Assembly (NCBI GenBank): GCA_965218875.1
Contig: OZ244707.1
Location: 1,178,001-1,242,000, forward strand
DNA length: 64,000 nt
Source: CBDCMJ01 sp965218875
GTDB taxonomy: Bacteria > Chloroflexota > Dehalococcoidia > Lucifugimonadales > UBA3495
Direction: 5' to 3'
The stretch's first letter is position 1; every line of letters begins with the position of its first letter. Of the stretch, positions 27,488 to 36,170 are shown piece after piece. The position numbers were made by a program, and so were the translations under genes. The notes below the pieces were generated by a model that did not search any database, was not told the origin of the DNA, and saw only the letters and a list, made by a program, of their open reading frames with translations.

Positions 27488-28621
27488 CTAAGAACGCTGG
27501 TCGATGGACACATACTCCAAGTCCATGTCGCCGGTGTACTGGGTCAGGGGACGGATCAGTATGTTGTCGTCGTATTGCTCCAAGCACTGAACGGTCCAAC
27601 CGGGAATGCGCCCCAAGGCGAAGATGGAAATGAAGAGGTCGTCGGGAATACCCAGCAGGTAGTAGATCGACCCGGCGAAGAAATCTACGTTGACGAAAAT
27701 CCCCCGGGACCGGTAGGGGACCATTACCTCGTCTTCCAGGTAGGTCAAAATCTGGAACCACTCTGGATGGCCCAGCTTCTCGCCCAAGACCCGGGAGCGG
27801 TCTCTCAGATGGCGGGCCCTGGGGTCTTCCGCCCGGTACACCCGGTGGCCGAAGCCCATGATGCGCCCGCCGCTGTCGAGTATCTTGCGGGCGTACTCCA
27901 CGGCGTTTTCCGGCTGGCCGATGTCCAGGGCCATCTTCATTACTTCTTCCGCCGCGCCGCCGTGCCACGGTCCCTTAAGAACGCCGACCCCGGTGGTGAC
28001 CGCCGAGTGCAAGTCCGACAGGGTGGAAGCGGCCACCCGCGCCCCGAAGGACGAGGCGTTGGAGCCGTGCTCCGCGTGGAGGATGAAGTCCACGTCCAGG
28101 AGGTCCGTGGTCTCCTGGATGGGCATCTCGTCGAAGAGCATCTTCAGGAAGTTGGCCGCATGGTTCAGGCTTGGGTCCGGCGCCACCGGTTCCAGGCCCT
28201 TCCTGAGGCGATGATGGGCCCCCACGATGGTCGGCCCCATGGCGGTGAGGCGTATGCCCTTGCGGATAGTGGCTTCTCGGGAGTTGTCGTTGACGTCGGG
28301 ATCGAAGGCCGCCAGAGCCGAAACGCCGGTGCGGAGGGCATCCATAGGGTGGCTGGCCTTGACCAGGTCCAGGACCTGGATGACCTCGTCGGGGATTCGC
28401 CGGTTGGCGCGGAGGGTGGCGTCGAACTCCTCCAATTGGCTTGAGGTCGGAAGGCTGCCGTAGAGGAGCAGATATACTACTTCCTCGAAGGTGGACTTCT
28501 CCGCCAGGTCGTGGATGTCGTACCCACGGTAGAGCAGCTTGCCCACCTGACCGTCGATGAAGCTAGACTCAGTGGTGTCAAAGTAGACATCCTTGAGTCC
28601 CTTCATGATTTCCGGAGCCAT
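27488..28621 (-). CDS. Citrate synthase / 2-methylcitrate synthase
   Basis: A 377-residue enzyme that condenses acetyl-CoA (or propionyl-CoA) with oxaloacetate. The catalytic residues are visible: His in FILHAEHGSNAS, His in IMGFGHRVYRAEDPR, and Asp in FVNVDFFAGS. The length matches the short type II citrate synthases of many Gram-positive-type and archaeal lineages. ATG start with GGAGGG six bases upstream, and an intrinsic terminator downstream. Citrate and methylcitrate synthase cannot be distinguished by eye, so no gene symbol is given. Confidence 0.93.
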   Translation of the reverse strand: MAPEIMKGLKDVYFDTTESSFIDGQVGKLLYRGYDIHDLAEKSTFEEVVYLLLYGSLPTSSQLEEFDATLRANRRIPDEVIQVLDLVKASHPMDALRTGVSALAAFDPDVNDNSREATIRKGIRLTAMGPTIVGAHHRLRKGLEPVAPDPSLNHAANFLKMLFDEMPIQETTDLLDVDFILHAEHGSNASSFGARVAASTLSDLHSAVTTGVGVLKGPWHGGAAEEVMKMALDIGQPENAVEYARKILDSGGRIMGFGHRVYRAEDPRARHLRDRSRVLGEKLGHPEWFQILTYLEDEVMVPYRSRGIFVNVDFFAGSIYYLLGIPDDLFISIFALGRIPGWTVQCLEQYDDNILIRPLTQYTGDMDLEYVSIDQRS

Positions 28622-28980
28622 GCTCTAACCCTCCTACTCTGAAAGAAAGGGGGTTGGCCCTTGGTCCAGCCCCTCGGAGATTCGGCGGTGCTGCAACGGC
28701 AACCAACGGGCGCGAACGCCCTATGGTTGGGACGGGCCGATTGTAGCATTCGCCTATAGGGGTGTCAACCAAAAGCCGAAGCTGGGATGTGCCCGGCGCA
28801 CGCCCGGACAAGGCTCCTGAATCTGCGCCAACGTCATGTAGCTCTTGGATGCGCCCTTGCACGCCCGGGCAAGGCCGGCGGCGGCGCCCGGCCTGCCGCC
28901 GGCCTCATTCCGCCCCCCTGCCCTCCTCGCCATTCCGCCGTGCTGCACCCCCGCGTAATTCCGGTCCACGCCTCCGCCCT

Positions 28981-29013
28981 GTCATTCCGCTGGAGCGAAG
29001 CGACGAGGAATCT
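28981..29013. repeat. Dispersed GTCATTCC...GGAATCT palindrome
   Basis: One member of a family of about 30-bp imperfect palindromes starting GTCATTCCG and ending GAGGAATCT. Other members are at 29126-29153 (inverted), 49832-49864, 51057-51082, 63375-63400 and within the tandem array at the end. All lie between genes. Confidence 0.85.
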
Positions 29014-29032
29014 ACAGTGCTTGCCGGAGGGC

Positions 29033-29076
29033 GGCCCCCCACCAGCAGCCGGGCTTGCGGCTGCTGGTGGGGGGCC
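29033..29076. repeat. Perfect 18-bp inverted repeat (hairpin)
   Basis: The left arm 29033-29050 (GGCCCCCCACCAGCAGCC) and right arm 29059-29076 are exact reverse complements around an 8-nt loop. The hairpin sits between two inverted copies of the GTCATTC palindrome (28981-29013 and 29126-29153), forming one nested structure of about 170 bp. Confidence 0.9.
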
Positions 29077-29125
29077 GGGCGGCCGCGGGTTCTTTCAGCC
29101 CTGACGGGGGTGGCGCATGAGGGCC

Positions 29126-29153
29126 GTAGATTCTTCGGCAAGCTCAGAATGAC
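29126..29153. repeat. Dispersed palindrome, inverted copy
   Basis: Reads GTCATTCTGAGC...GAATCTAC on the reverse strand; it is the inverted partner of the copy at 28981-29013. Confidence 0.75.
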
Positions 29154-29209
29154 GGGGGAGAAGGGGTGCAGGGTCTATTAATTTTCGATGCTGACAGCTA
29201 CATCTATGG

Positions 29210-29228
29210 GGCAACCACAAGGGTTGCC
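29210..29228. repeat. Short GGCAACC / GGTTGCC palindrome
   Basis: A 7-bp perfect stem with a 5-nt loop, extended by flanking TCTA/CTCTAC symmetry. It resembles the small GGGCAACC palindromes dispersed in many bacterial genomes. Confidence 0.6.
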
Positions 29229-29418
29229 TCTACGATGCTTCACGGTCTCAGTCGTAGAAGCAGCCACAATGGTTGGTTTTGTCGTACAACTGAAAGGCTC
29301 TGCCGCCGCCGACCTGACGCTTCTATACTCTCCCGGCGAGTTATGCTTAAATGGGTAGGCCATTGGCCAAGGCGACACGGCTGCCATCCCAACCGCCACT
29401 TGGCAAGGGGAGTTGATA

Positions 29419-31230
29419 ATGGCCGCACAGCGCAACGCTTACGAACTAGAGCAGGGCGACCTAGCCCTTCCGCCCACGGGGCGTCCGGTGGTCCACTCCG
29501 CCCAGGGCGTCATATCCAGCGGCCACTACCTCACCTCCATGGCGGGGATGCGCCTGCTGCTCAACGGCGGCAACGCCTTCGACGCCATGGCCGCGGCGGG
29601 GTTTGCCGCGGCGGTAGTGGAGCCTACTGCCGCGTACTCTCTGGCGGCGGAAGGGGTTTTCATGATTTACCACGCCTCCAGCGGAGACCTGCTTTCGCTG
29701 AGCGGGCAAGGGGTCGCCCCGGGCCGGGCCACCCCAGACTTTTTCAAGTCCCGAGGGATGGACCGGATACCCACGGGGCCGGGAAGCCGCGCCCACTTTT
29801 CCTTTACGGTCCCCGGGGTGGTCCACGCCTTCACGTCTTTGCTGGAAGAATACGGGACCAAGCCCATCCATGAGGTGCTGGCGCCGGCCATCCACTACGC
29901 CGAAAAGGGATTCCCCAACTACGAGTACATGGTGGAGCGTCTAAAGTCCCCGGCCACTCTGGAGCAGTTTGACCATTACCCGCCCGGAGGCAGCGACGTC
30001 TTTTTCGTGGACCGGCAGCCGCCGCAGCCGGCCTCGCTGCTGGTGCAGCCGGGCCTGGCGGCAACGCTGAAAGGCATGGCGCCTCCCCCGTCTTTCTCTC
30101 AAGACCGGTTGGCGGGTGTCTGGTTCGCCCGCCAGGCCTTCTACGAGGGAGACATCGCCCAGAGAATCGTGAAATGCGCCCAGGGCGTGGGCGGAATACT
30201 GGGCTTGGAAGACTTGGCGTCCTACCGGTCTCAGTACGCCGAGCCGGTAAAGACCGGCTTCATGGGGTACGAGGTATGGGGCCAGGATACCTGGACCCAG
30301 GGGCCCCTGCTAATGCAGGCCCTGAACATTCTGGAGCGCTTCGATTTGCGCGCCATGGGTCACAATTCCCCGGAGTACATTCACACGGTGACCGAGGCGG
30401 TGAAGTTGGCTTTTGCCGACCGGGAGGCCTACTATGGCGACCCGGACTATGCGGCGGTCCCCATCAACGGCCTGCTGTCCAAAGAGTACGCCGCGTCGCG
30501 GGCGGGACTCATCGACCCGGCCCGGGCCTGCCCGGAAACGCCTCCCTGCGGAGACCCCTGGGCCTTCTCCGCCTCGGGCCGGACTCAGCCCGCGGTCCTA
30601 GCTGCCGTACCCACCGGGGCGGCGGCGGGAGACGGCTCCGGCGGCGCCGAAGATGGCACTACCCACGTGTCGGTGTTGGACCACGAGGGAAACATGGTGT
30701 GCGGGACCATCAGCGGAGGAGCCTTCGCCAAATCAGCCTTTTTCCCGGAGTTGGGCTGCGCTCTGAGCACTCGAATCGAGATGTTCAACTGCGAAGAGGG
30801 CCACCCCAACGTGGTGGCGCCGGGCAAACGGCCCCGGACCACGCTGGTCAACTATATGCTTACCAAGGACGGCCAGCCCGTGATGACCGTTGGTTGCCCG
30901 GGGGGCGACAATCAGGCCCAAGCCAACCTTCAGCTAGTCCTCAACGTCTTGGTGTTCGGCATGAACCCGCAGCAGGCCATAGAGGCTCCGCGGTTCTCCA
31001 GCCAAAGCGTCGTCAACTCGTTCTACCCCCACGTCTACCACCCGGGGCGCTTGGACCTGGAAGACGGTATCCCCGAGACGACCGCCGAAAGCCTGCGCTC
31101 CCTGGGCCACCGCATAGAGCGGTCCGCCAACTGCGGCATGGGAGCCACGGTGTCACGCCGGGACCCCGAAACGGGTGTCATGTCCACCGGCGGGGACCCA
31201 AGGCGGGCCTGCTACGCCCTGGGGCTGTAG
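29419..31230 (+). CDS. ggt: Gamma-glutamyltransferase family protein
   Basis: A 603-residue N-terminal-nucleophile hydrolase of the gamma-glutamyltransferase family. These are made as one chain and cut themselves to expose a catalytic threonine, seen here in DGTTHVSVLDHEGNMV (near residue 415). The N-terminal ISSGHYLTSMAGMRLLLNGGNAFDAMAAAGFA is characteristic. No signal peptide is seen, so it may be cytosolic; the substrate could be glutathione or another gamma-glutamyl compound or amide. The ATG at 29419 has GGGGAG at ideal distance, unlike the TTG six bases earlier. A second, divergent family member is at 59.1-60.9 kb. Confidence 0.92.
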   Translation: MAAQRNAYELEQGDLALPPTGRPVVHSAQGVISSGHYLTSMAGMRLLLNGGNAFDAMAAAGFAAAVVEPTAAYSLAAEGVFMIYHASSGDLLSLSGQGVAPGRATPDFFKSRGMDRIPTGPGSRAHFSFTVPGVVHAFTSLLEEYGTKPIHEVLAPAIHYAEKGFPNYEYMVERLKSPATLEQFDHYPPGGSDVFFVDRQPPQPASLLVQPGLAATLKGMAPPPSFSQDRLAGVWFARQAFYEGDIAQRIVKCAQGVGGILGLEDLASYRSQYAEPVKTGFMGYEVWGQDTWTQGPLLMQALNILERFDLRAMGHNSPEYIHTVTEAVKLAFADREAYYGDPDYAAVPINGLLSKEYAASRAGLIDPARACPETPPCGDPWAFSASGRTQPAVLAAVPTGAAAGDGSGGAEDGTTHVSVLDHEGNMVCGTISGGAFAKSAFFPELGCALSTRIEMFNCEEGHPNVVAPGKRPRTTLVNYMLTKDGQPVMTVGCPGGDNQAQANLQLVLNVLVFGMNPQQAIEAPRFSSQSVVNSFYPHVYHPGRLDLEDGIPETTAESLRSLGHRIERSANCGMGATVSRRDPETGVMSTGGDPRRACYALGL

Positions 31231-31338
31231 AGTTCCCCGGCGCGCCAGCGGGGCCGCACGCAGAGAGCGTAATGGCGGCGGGTCTTGCTCGCGCCCAAAG
31301 GCGGCAAATTCTTTGGACAGCGCCTGAGATAGACCTAC

Positions 31339-31428
31339 GGAGGGGTGGCCGAGCGGCCGAAGGCGGCGGTCTTGAAAACCGCTATCCGCGCAAGTGGATC
31401 GTGGGTTCGAATCCCACTCCCTCCGCCA
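31339..31428 (+). tRNA. tRNA-Ser(TGA)
   Basis: A 90-nt class II tRNA with encoded CCA. The acceptor stem GGAGGGG pairs with TCCCTCC, the discriminator is G, and the anticodon stem-loop GCGGT-CTTGAAA-ACCGC reads TGA. The long variable arm (TATCCGCGCAAGTGGATC) is typical of tRNA-Ser. A tyrosine recombinase gene begins 188 bp downstream, as in islands that integrate at tRNA 3' ends. Confidence 0.97.
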
Positions 31429-31615
31429 CTATCCATTTTCCGCTCCCTTCCGCTGCCGTCCGTATTGTTCTAATATCCCGCTTCCCCAGCTACGATCTCA
31501 TAGAACAAGGCTGTCCACCTGCGTATTGTGCCATCCGCCGCCGCCTGCTAGAATCCATGTAAGCACTTGGGATAAACCTTGGGTTATCCCAAGAGGTATA
31601 AGGGATGGCATAAGC

Positions 31616-32764
31616 ATGGCGCCTGGAAAACTCAGCGACAGGAAGGTCAAAGCCCTACGGGAGCCGGGACGTTACGGCGACGGGGCTACGCTTTACCTGG
31701 TGGTGGCTCCCGGAGGCTCCAAGCAGTGGGTCCAGCGACTCACCGTCCGAGGCAAACAGACCGACATTGGGTTGGGCGGCTATCCGGTAGTGGGACTCAG
31801 GGACGCGCGGGAGAAGGCCTATGCCAACCGGACCCAGGCCCGGTCCGGGGCCGACCCCCTCCTGGAGAAGCGCAGAGCGGCCGTGCCGGCTTTCCGCAGT
31901 CTGGCCGCTCAGCACATTGAGGCCCTGCGCCCGTCGTGGCGCAACGCCAAGCATGCGGCCCAGTGGGGGTCCACGCTGGCGGCATACGCCTACCCGTTCA
32001 TCGGGGATAGGCCGGTGGACCGGATCACCCGCGCCGACGTGATAGGTCTGCTGTCGCCCATCTGGACGAAGAAGCCGGAGACGGCGCGGCGGGTGCGTCA
32101 GCGGGTGCGGGCGGTGATGGCTAGGGCCGTTGCGTTGGAGTACGTTGAGCACAATCCCGCCAGCGAGGGGATCGACGCGGCCCTGGCGAGGTTGCCCAGG
32201 GTCAAGGCGCACCATCCTGCGTTGCCTTACCCGCAGGTTCCCGCGGCCCTGAGGGCCGTGAGAGAATCGGCTGCCACGCCCACCGTGAAACTGGGTTTCG
32301 AGTTCCTCGCCCTGACCGCCTGCCGCTCCGGGGAGGTCCGGGGCGCCCGGTGGGACGAGGTTGACCTGGAGGCTGCCGCCTGGACCGTGCCGGCGGCGCG
32401 AATGAAGGGGGGCCGGCCCCACCGGGTCCCGCTATCCGAGGAAGCGATAGCGGTGCTGGCCCAGGCCCGGGGGCTCGATAACGGCTCCGGGCTGGTATTC
32501 CCGGCGCCGCGCTCCGGGGCGGAGCTCTCCAACATGGCTTTCGCCCAACTGCTTCGGCGGCTGGGGCTGGACTTCGTGCCCCACGGGCTGCGGTCCAGCT
32601 TCCGGGACTGGGCCGCCGAACGGACGGGCGCGCCCCACGCGGTGATGGAGGCGGCGCTGGCCCACAGTGTCAAGAACTCAACCGAAGCCGCTTATTTCCG
32701 TTCCGACCTGTTCGACCTGCGGTGCGGCTTGATGGCGGAGTGGGGGAAGTTTCTGGGAGGGTGA
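31616..32764 (+). CDS. P4-type tyrosine recombinase/integrase
   Basis: A 382-residue integrase with the N-terminal arm-binding domain of P4-like integrases (KLSDRKVKALREPGRYGDG, residues 5-23), a core-binding domain and a catalytic domain. Catalytic residues are Arg in LTACRSGEVRGARWDEVDL, His-x-x-Arg in VPHGLRSSFRDWAAE, His in LAHSVKNSTEAAYF, and the Tyr nucleophile in that last motif. ATG 31616 is chosen because the open frame upstream runs back through the tRNA. No copy of the tRNA 3' end was found downstream, so the island boundary is undefined. Confidence 0.92.
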   Translation: MAPGKLSDRKVKALREPGRYGDGATLYLVVAPGGSKQWVQRLTVRGKQTDIGLGGYPVVGLRDAREKAYANRTQARSGADPLLEKRRAAVPAFRSLAAQHIEALRPSWRNAKHAAQWGSTLAAYAYPFIGDRPVDRITRADVIGLLSPIWTKKPETARRVRQRVRAVMARAVALEYVEHNPASEGIDAALARLPRVKAHHPALPYPQVPAALRAVRESAATPTVKLGFEFLALTACRSGEVRGARWDEVDLEAAAWTVPAARMKGGRPHRVPLSEEAIAVLAQARGLDNGSGLVFPAPRSGAELSNMAFAQLLRRLGLDFVPHGLRSSFRDWAAERTGAPHAVMEAALAHSVKNSTEAAYFRSDLFDLRCGLMAEWGKFLGG

Positions 32765-32765
32765 C

Positions 32766-32981
32766 GTGACGGACTGCCGTGGAAGAGAGGAAGAAGATGC
32801 CCACAGGGAGTTTGTGCGCAAAAACCTGCGGCTCTGGATTGACGGCTACAACTTCACACCGGAAGACCTCCTCCCTTTGGCTTGGTTTGGCGTGCAACCC
32901 TGGATGGTTAAGCTGGAGGGGGAGGCCCCGCAGGTTCTGGTGAAATTGGCTGCGTTGGAGGAACCGCGGAGGGAAGAATAA
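32766..32981 (+). CDS. Small hypothetical protein next to the integrase
   Basis: A 71-residue hydrophilic protein beginning with GTG directly after the integrase stop, so probably co-transcribed. It contains KNLRLWIDGYNFTPEDLLP. No recognised family, signal peptide or membrane segment. It could be an excisionase-like accessory protein by position, but no DNA-binding motif is evident. Confidence 0.5.
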   Translation: MTDCRGREEEDAHREFVRKNLRLWIDGYNFTPEDLLPLAWFGVQPWMVKLEGEAPQVLVKLAALEEPRREE

Positions 32982-33032
32982 GTCGCCGCAGCGTGTGAGT
33001 CGATGACCCGTGGCACCCGCCTGAAGCTGCGC

Positions 33033-33102
33033 GGTTCCGTTTGCTTTTAGAGTATGGCATACCTACGGCCAGATAGTCCGTACACCAAAAGCAAGCGGAA
33101 CC
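33033..33102. repeat. Inverted repeat, 25-nt arms, 21/25 matches
   Basis: The left arm 33033-33057 begins GGTTCCGTTTGCTTTT and the right arm 33078-33102 is its near reverse complement, with a 20-nt spacer. It could be a small MITE, the ends of a lost element, or a hairpin terminator; there is no target duplication visible to decide. Confidence 0.6.
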
Positions 33103-33162
33103 CTAAGGAACATACGGTTTCGTCTGAAAACTGGGTTTGGCGGCCCGCCTTCTGTCCGGGGC

Positions 33163-34385
33163 TAGTATTGGGTCAAAGCCGCATTGTCAGGCATTACATG
33201 GTGCCATCCTGGATGCTACCTTTTGGACGGAAGTCGTGTTGTGGGAGGGGCATCCATGGTTCAGGAAATATACGGAGTCCGTCTGAGCACCCAGGAGAAG
33301 GGACGGCTCAGGAAGATGATCCGGGCCGGCAGGAGTTCGGCCCAGGCGATCACCCGGGCCCGTATCCTGCTCAAGATAGACGAGGGTTGGACTGCTCCTC
33401 AGGTGGCTGTGGCCCTGGACGTGTCGGAGCGCACGGTGTTCCGTGCCAAGCGGCGGTACGTGCAGGAGGGATTGGGGGAGGTGTTGCGGCACCACAACTC
33501 GCCTAACCCGTATCGGAAGGTGGACGAGCGGGTTGAGGCTCACCTCATCGCCTTGGCGTGCAGTCCGGCACCCGAGGGCCACGACCACTGGACGCTGCGG
33601 GCCTTGGCGGGCAAGGCGGTGGAACTGGGACTGGTGGAATCGTTGTCCCACGAGATGGTGCGGCTGCACCTGAAAAAAACGAACTCAAGCCATGGCGGAA
33701 GCAGCAATGGTGCATCCCCAAGGTAGGCGGGGAGTTCGTGGCGGCTATGGAGGACGTGCTGGACCTCTACGCCGAACCCTATGATCCCCAGAGGCCGGTG
33801 GTCTGCTTTGACGAGACCTCCACCCAACTGCTGGCTGAAACCAGGGCGGCGCTGCCGGCAGCGCCGGGACGACCCAGGCGGGAGGACTACGAATACGAGC
33901 GTGCTGGCACCCGCAACCTGTTTCTCACCTGCGAGCCTCGGCGGGGCTGGCGCCACGTGGCAATCACCCAGCGGCGCACCACGGGGGACTTCGCCCACCA
34001 GATGCGCTGGCTGGTGGATGAGGCCTACCCTGACGTCCCGGTGGTCCGCCTGGTGCTGGATAACTTGAATACCCATCGCCAGGCGTCTTTGTACGAGACC
34101 TTTCCGGCGCCGGAGGCCAGGCGCATTGCCAAGAGACTGGAGTCCCACCACACGCCCAAGCACGGGAGCTGGCTGAACATGGCCGAGATAGAGTTCAGCG
34201 TGCTGGCCCGGGCCTGCCTGCGGGGGCGCAATGCCGACGAGGACAGCCTCGAAAAGGCCGTCAATGCCTGCGTGTCGGAACGCAACGGCATGTCAGCCAG
34301 CATTGACTGGCGCTTCACTGCCAAGGACGCCCGAACCAAGCTCCGCCGCCTCTACCCCTGCCATTCTTGATTTGACCCAATACTA
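33163..34385 (+). mobile_element. IS630-type insertion sequence, copy 1 (complete ends)
   Basis: A 1.2-kb element with terminal inverted repeats TAGTATTGGGTCAAA (33163-33177) and TTTGACCCAATACTA (34371-34385), including the TA dinucleotides expected from TA-targeted insertion. It contains one frameshifted transposase gene. The right-hand TA is shared with the next element. Confidence 0.9.
33256..34370 (+). CDS. IS630-family transposase, expressed through a -1 frameshift at an A7 run
   Basis: An N-terminal helix-turn-helix part (33256 to about 33679) and a C-terminal DDE part in the -1 frame. The DDE residues are in VVCFDETST, LVLDNLNTH and NMAEIEFSVLARA. The switch falls at seven A residues (33673-33679); reading one base back yields the expected HLKKNELKPWRKQQW. 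Either a programmed -1 frameshift, known in several IS families, or loss of one A from an older run of eight explains it. ATG start after GGGAGGGG. Confidence 0.85.
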
Positions 34386-35535
34386 AACCAAAGCCAAGAT
34401 GGGATGTACATTTCCGGGAGGGCGGGAATCGGGCCGGGAATCTCGCTGGAGTGTCTCGGCCCTTGATTGCAGCACTGTCCGGCAGCGCCGTCTCACCTCA
34501 TCTTGCCGGTTGGCCAGCCCGGCCAGGAAGTCACCGACCCTCTTCTGCACTGCCTCTCTGGTCCCCAGGCACAGGTTGCCAGTGGCCTCCTCCCTCGCCC
34601 ATCCCCAGATAGCCTCGTCGGCGTTGAAGTCCGGACTGTAGCCCGGCAGGTTCACCAACCTCAGGTCCAGCTCAGGCGTCCGCAGGTATTCCCGCAACGC
34701 CTCACCGCGATGGGGCGGCGCATTGTCCCAGATCACGTTCAGCCGCCCTCTGTGCCTCCCCCGTAACTGTTCCAGGAAGGCAACCGAGGTTCCGAGTTGC
34801 TGTTGCCCTCCAGTCCCATCCACTCCACCTCCCCCGTCTCCAGGCACACCGCCGAGTAGTAGCTGGCCTTCTCCCCGTACTTGGGACTGGTCGAGTCCAC
34901 CAATGCCGGTTCTCCCCTGAGCACCCATTTGCCCCGCAACTCCGCGTCGGCCCGGAAGTGGGCCTCGTCGGCAAAGAATACCTTGGCTCCGGTCCGCCGG
35001 GTCTCCTCGCTAAGGGCGGCATACTCCGCAACGAAGGCCTTCCGCTTCGACTCATTCGCCTTCACCAAGCGCTTCTTGGGACGCTTGTAGGTGAATCCCA
35101 GCCGGTGCAGGTAATTCAGGCAACTGCTACGGCTCAGGTTGAGGCCGAACCGTTCCGAGACAAACCGCCGCACCACCCGCCAATACCAGTTGGCCAGTTC
35201 CAGGCCCGATGATGACGGCGGCAGCTGCACCGCTCCTGTCAACTCCGCCTGCTGTGTCTGGTCGAGGGCGGGGGGGAACCGCCCGTCTGCTCGAAGATCA
35301 GGGCTGCCGGACCATCCTCGCCGAAGGCCGAGGCCCACCGTCCAATGGTGTGGGGATCCCGCTCCAGTGCCTCCGCTGCGGCCACTGCCGTCCAGCCTTG
35401 GGCCAGCAGCCAGACGGCGTACCACCTTTCCCGCTCCCGGGGTGTGGGCGCCAGGATCATTCTCCGCCGCAGGTCCTTCGCGCCCATCTGCCATTGTTCC
35501 AAAGACTGGCCGATATCTCTTACCCCCATCATCAA
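34383..35535 (-). pseudogene. IS630-like transposase with two frame changes (IS-B copy 1)
   Basis: Three reading frames must be joined to make a full transposase: an N-terminal helix-turn-helix part (MILAPTPRERERWYAVWLL), a central DDE part (VFFADEAHFRADAEL) and a C-terminal part with VIWDNAPPH and FNADEAIWGW. The first switch is at a C-tract (7 C on the coding strand); the second, near 34800, is shared with the other copy and looks like a one-base loss. The final TAG is completed by the TA target site plus G. Probably inactive unless frameshifting is programmed. Confidence 0.8.
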
Positions 35536-35610
35536 CCCCTCCCAAACTACCTACCCCAACTGCCTCCCAATTTACCCTATCCTTATGCGCATTTCACCTT
35601 GGCGTTGGTT
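34386..35610 (-). mobile_element. Second IS630-type lineage (called IS-B here), copy 1
   Basis: A 1225-bp element bounded by TA dinucleotides, with inverted ends AACCAAAGCCAAGATG and AACCAACGCCAAGGTG. It is almost identical to the copy at 43733-44956. It has inserted between IS630 copy 1 and the remnant of IS630 copy 2. Confidence 0.88.
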
Positions 35611-35612
35611 TA

Positions 35613-35988
35613 GTCCCAGCTCCACCGCCTTGCCCGCCAGCAGGCGCAGCGTCCAGTGGTCGTGGCCTTCGGGGGCCGGGCTGCAGGCCAGGGCTATCAG
35701 GTGGGCCTCGCCTCGGTCATCCAGCTTGCGGTGCCGGTTGACCTGGTTGTGGTGCCGCAGCACCTCATCCAATCCCTCCTCGGCATACCGCCGCTTGGCG
35801 CGGAACACCGTCCGCTCCGACACGTCCAGGGCAGCGGCCACCTGGGCGGCAGTCCAACCCTCATCTGTTTTGAGCAGAATGCGTGCCCGGGTAATTGCCT
35901 GAGCGGAACTCCTGCCGGCTCGGATCATCTGCCGGAGCCGCCCCTTCTCCTGGGTGCTCAGCCGGACGCCATACTTCTTCTGGACCAT
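35613..35988 (-). pseudogene. Truncated IS630-family transposase, N-terminal part
   Basis: Encodes the helix-turn-helix part (VRLSTQEKGRLRQMIRAG, VSERTVFRAKRRYAEEGLDE) ending at AGKAVELGL, where IS-B begins. The sequence differs from copy 1 at scattered positions, so the two are old relatives rather than a recent duplication. Confidence 0.85.
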
Positions 35989-36084
35989 GGATGCCCCACC
36001 TCCCACAACTCTGCTTCACTCTCCAAGGTAGCATTCCGCTCCCGCCCATGTAATACCTGACAATACGGATTTGACCCAGTACTA
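35613..36084 (-). mobile_element. Remnant of IS630-type element, copy 2
   Basis: Only the 5' part of an element closely related to that at 33163 remains. Its outer inverted repeat TTTGACCCAGTACTA (36070-36084) is intact; the inner side is cut by IS-B copy 1. The missing transposase half is not found on the other side of IS-B. Confidence 0.85.
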
Positions 36085-36166
36085 GGAATGGTCTGAATAA
36101 GGCTCCAATCAGCTCGGAAGCCAGATACGAAAAGTGGCGTATTCAGCTACTTGTTCAGAGCATTCC
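36085..36166. mobile_element. 82-bp MITE, copy 1
   Basis: A non-autonomous element with about 18-bp inverted ends (GGAATGGTCTGAATAAG at the left; the right end reads GGAATGCTCTGAACAAG in reverse complement), flanked by TA on both sides. An inverted copy differing at one base is at 45448-45529. The left TA is shared with the IS630 remnant. Confidence 0.88.
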
Positions 36167-36170
36167 TAGG

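Larger units (their letters stand above)
28622..29418. other. Intergenic region, about 800 bp, rich in palindromes
   Basis: It separates divergent genes and is dominated by palindromic repeats listed individually. The first 120 bp (28622-28745) should hold the citrate synthase promoter. No coding potential was recognised on either strand. Confidence 0.6.

Noticed and set aside
26243..28444. 733-codon forward-strand frame opposite the methyltransferase and citrate synthase
   Set aside because: It spans two clearly coding reverse-strand genes and their terminator, with no recognisable domain.
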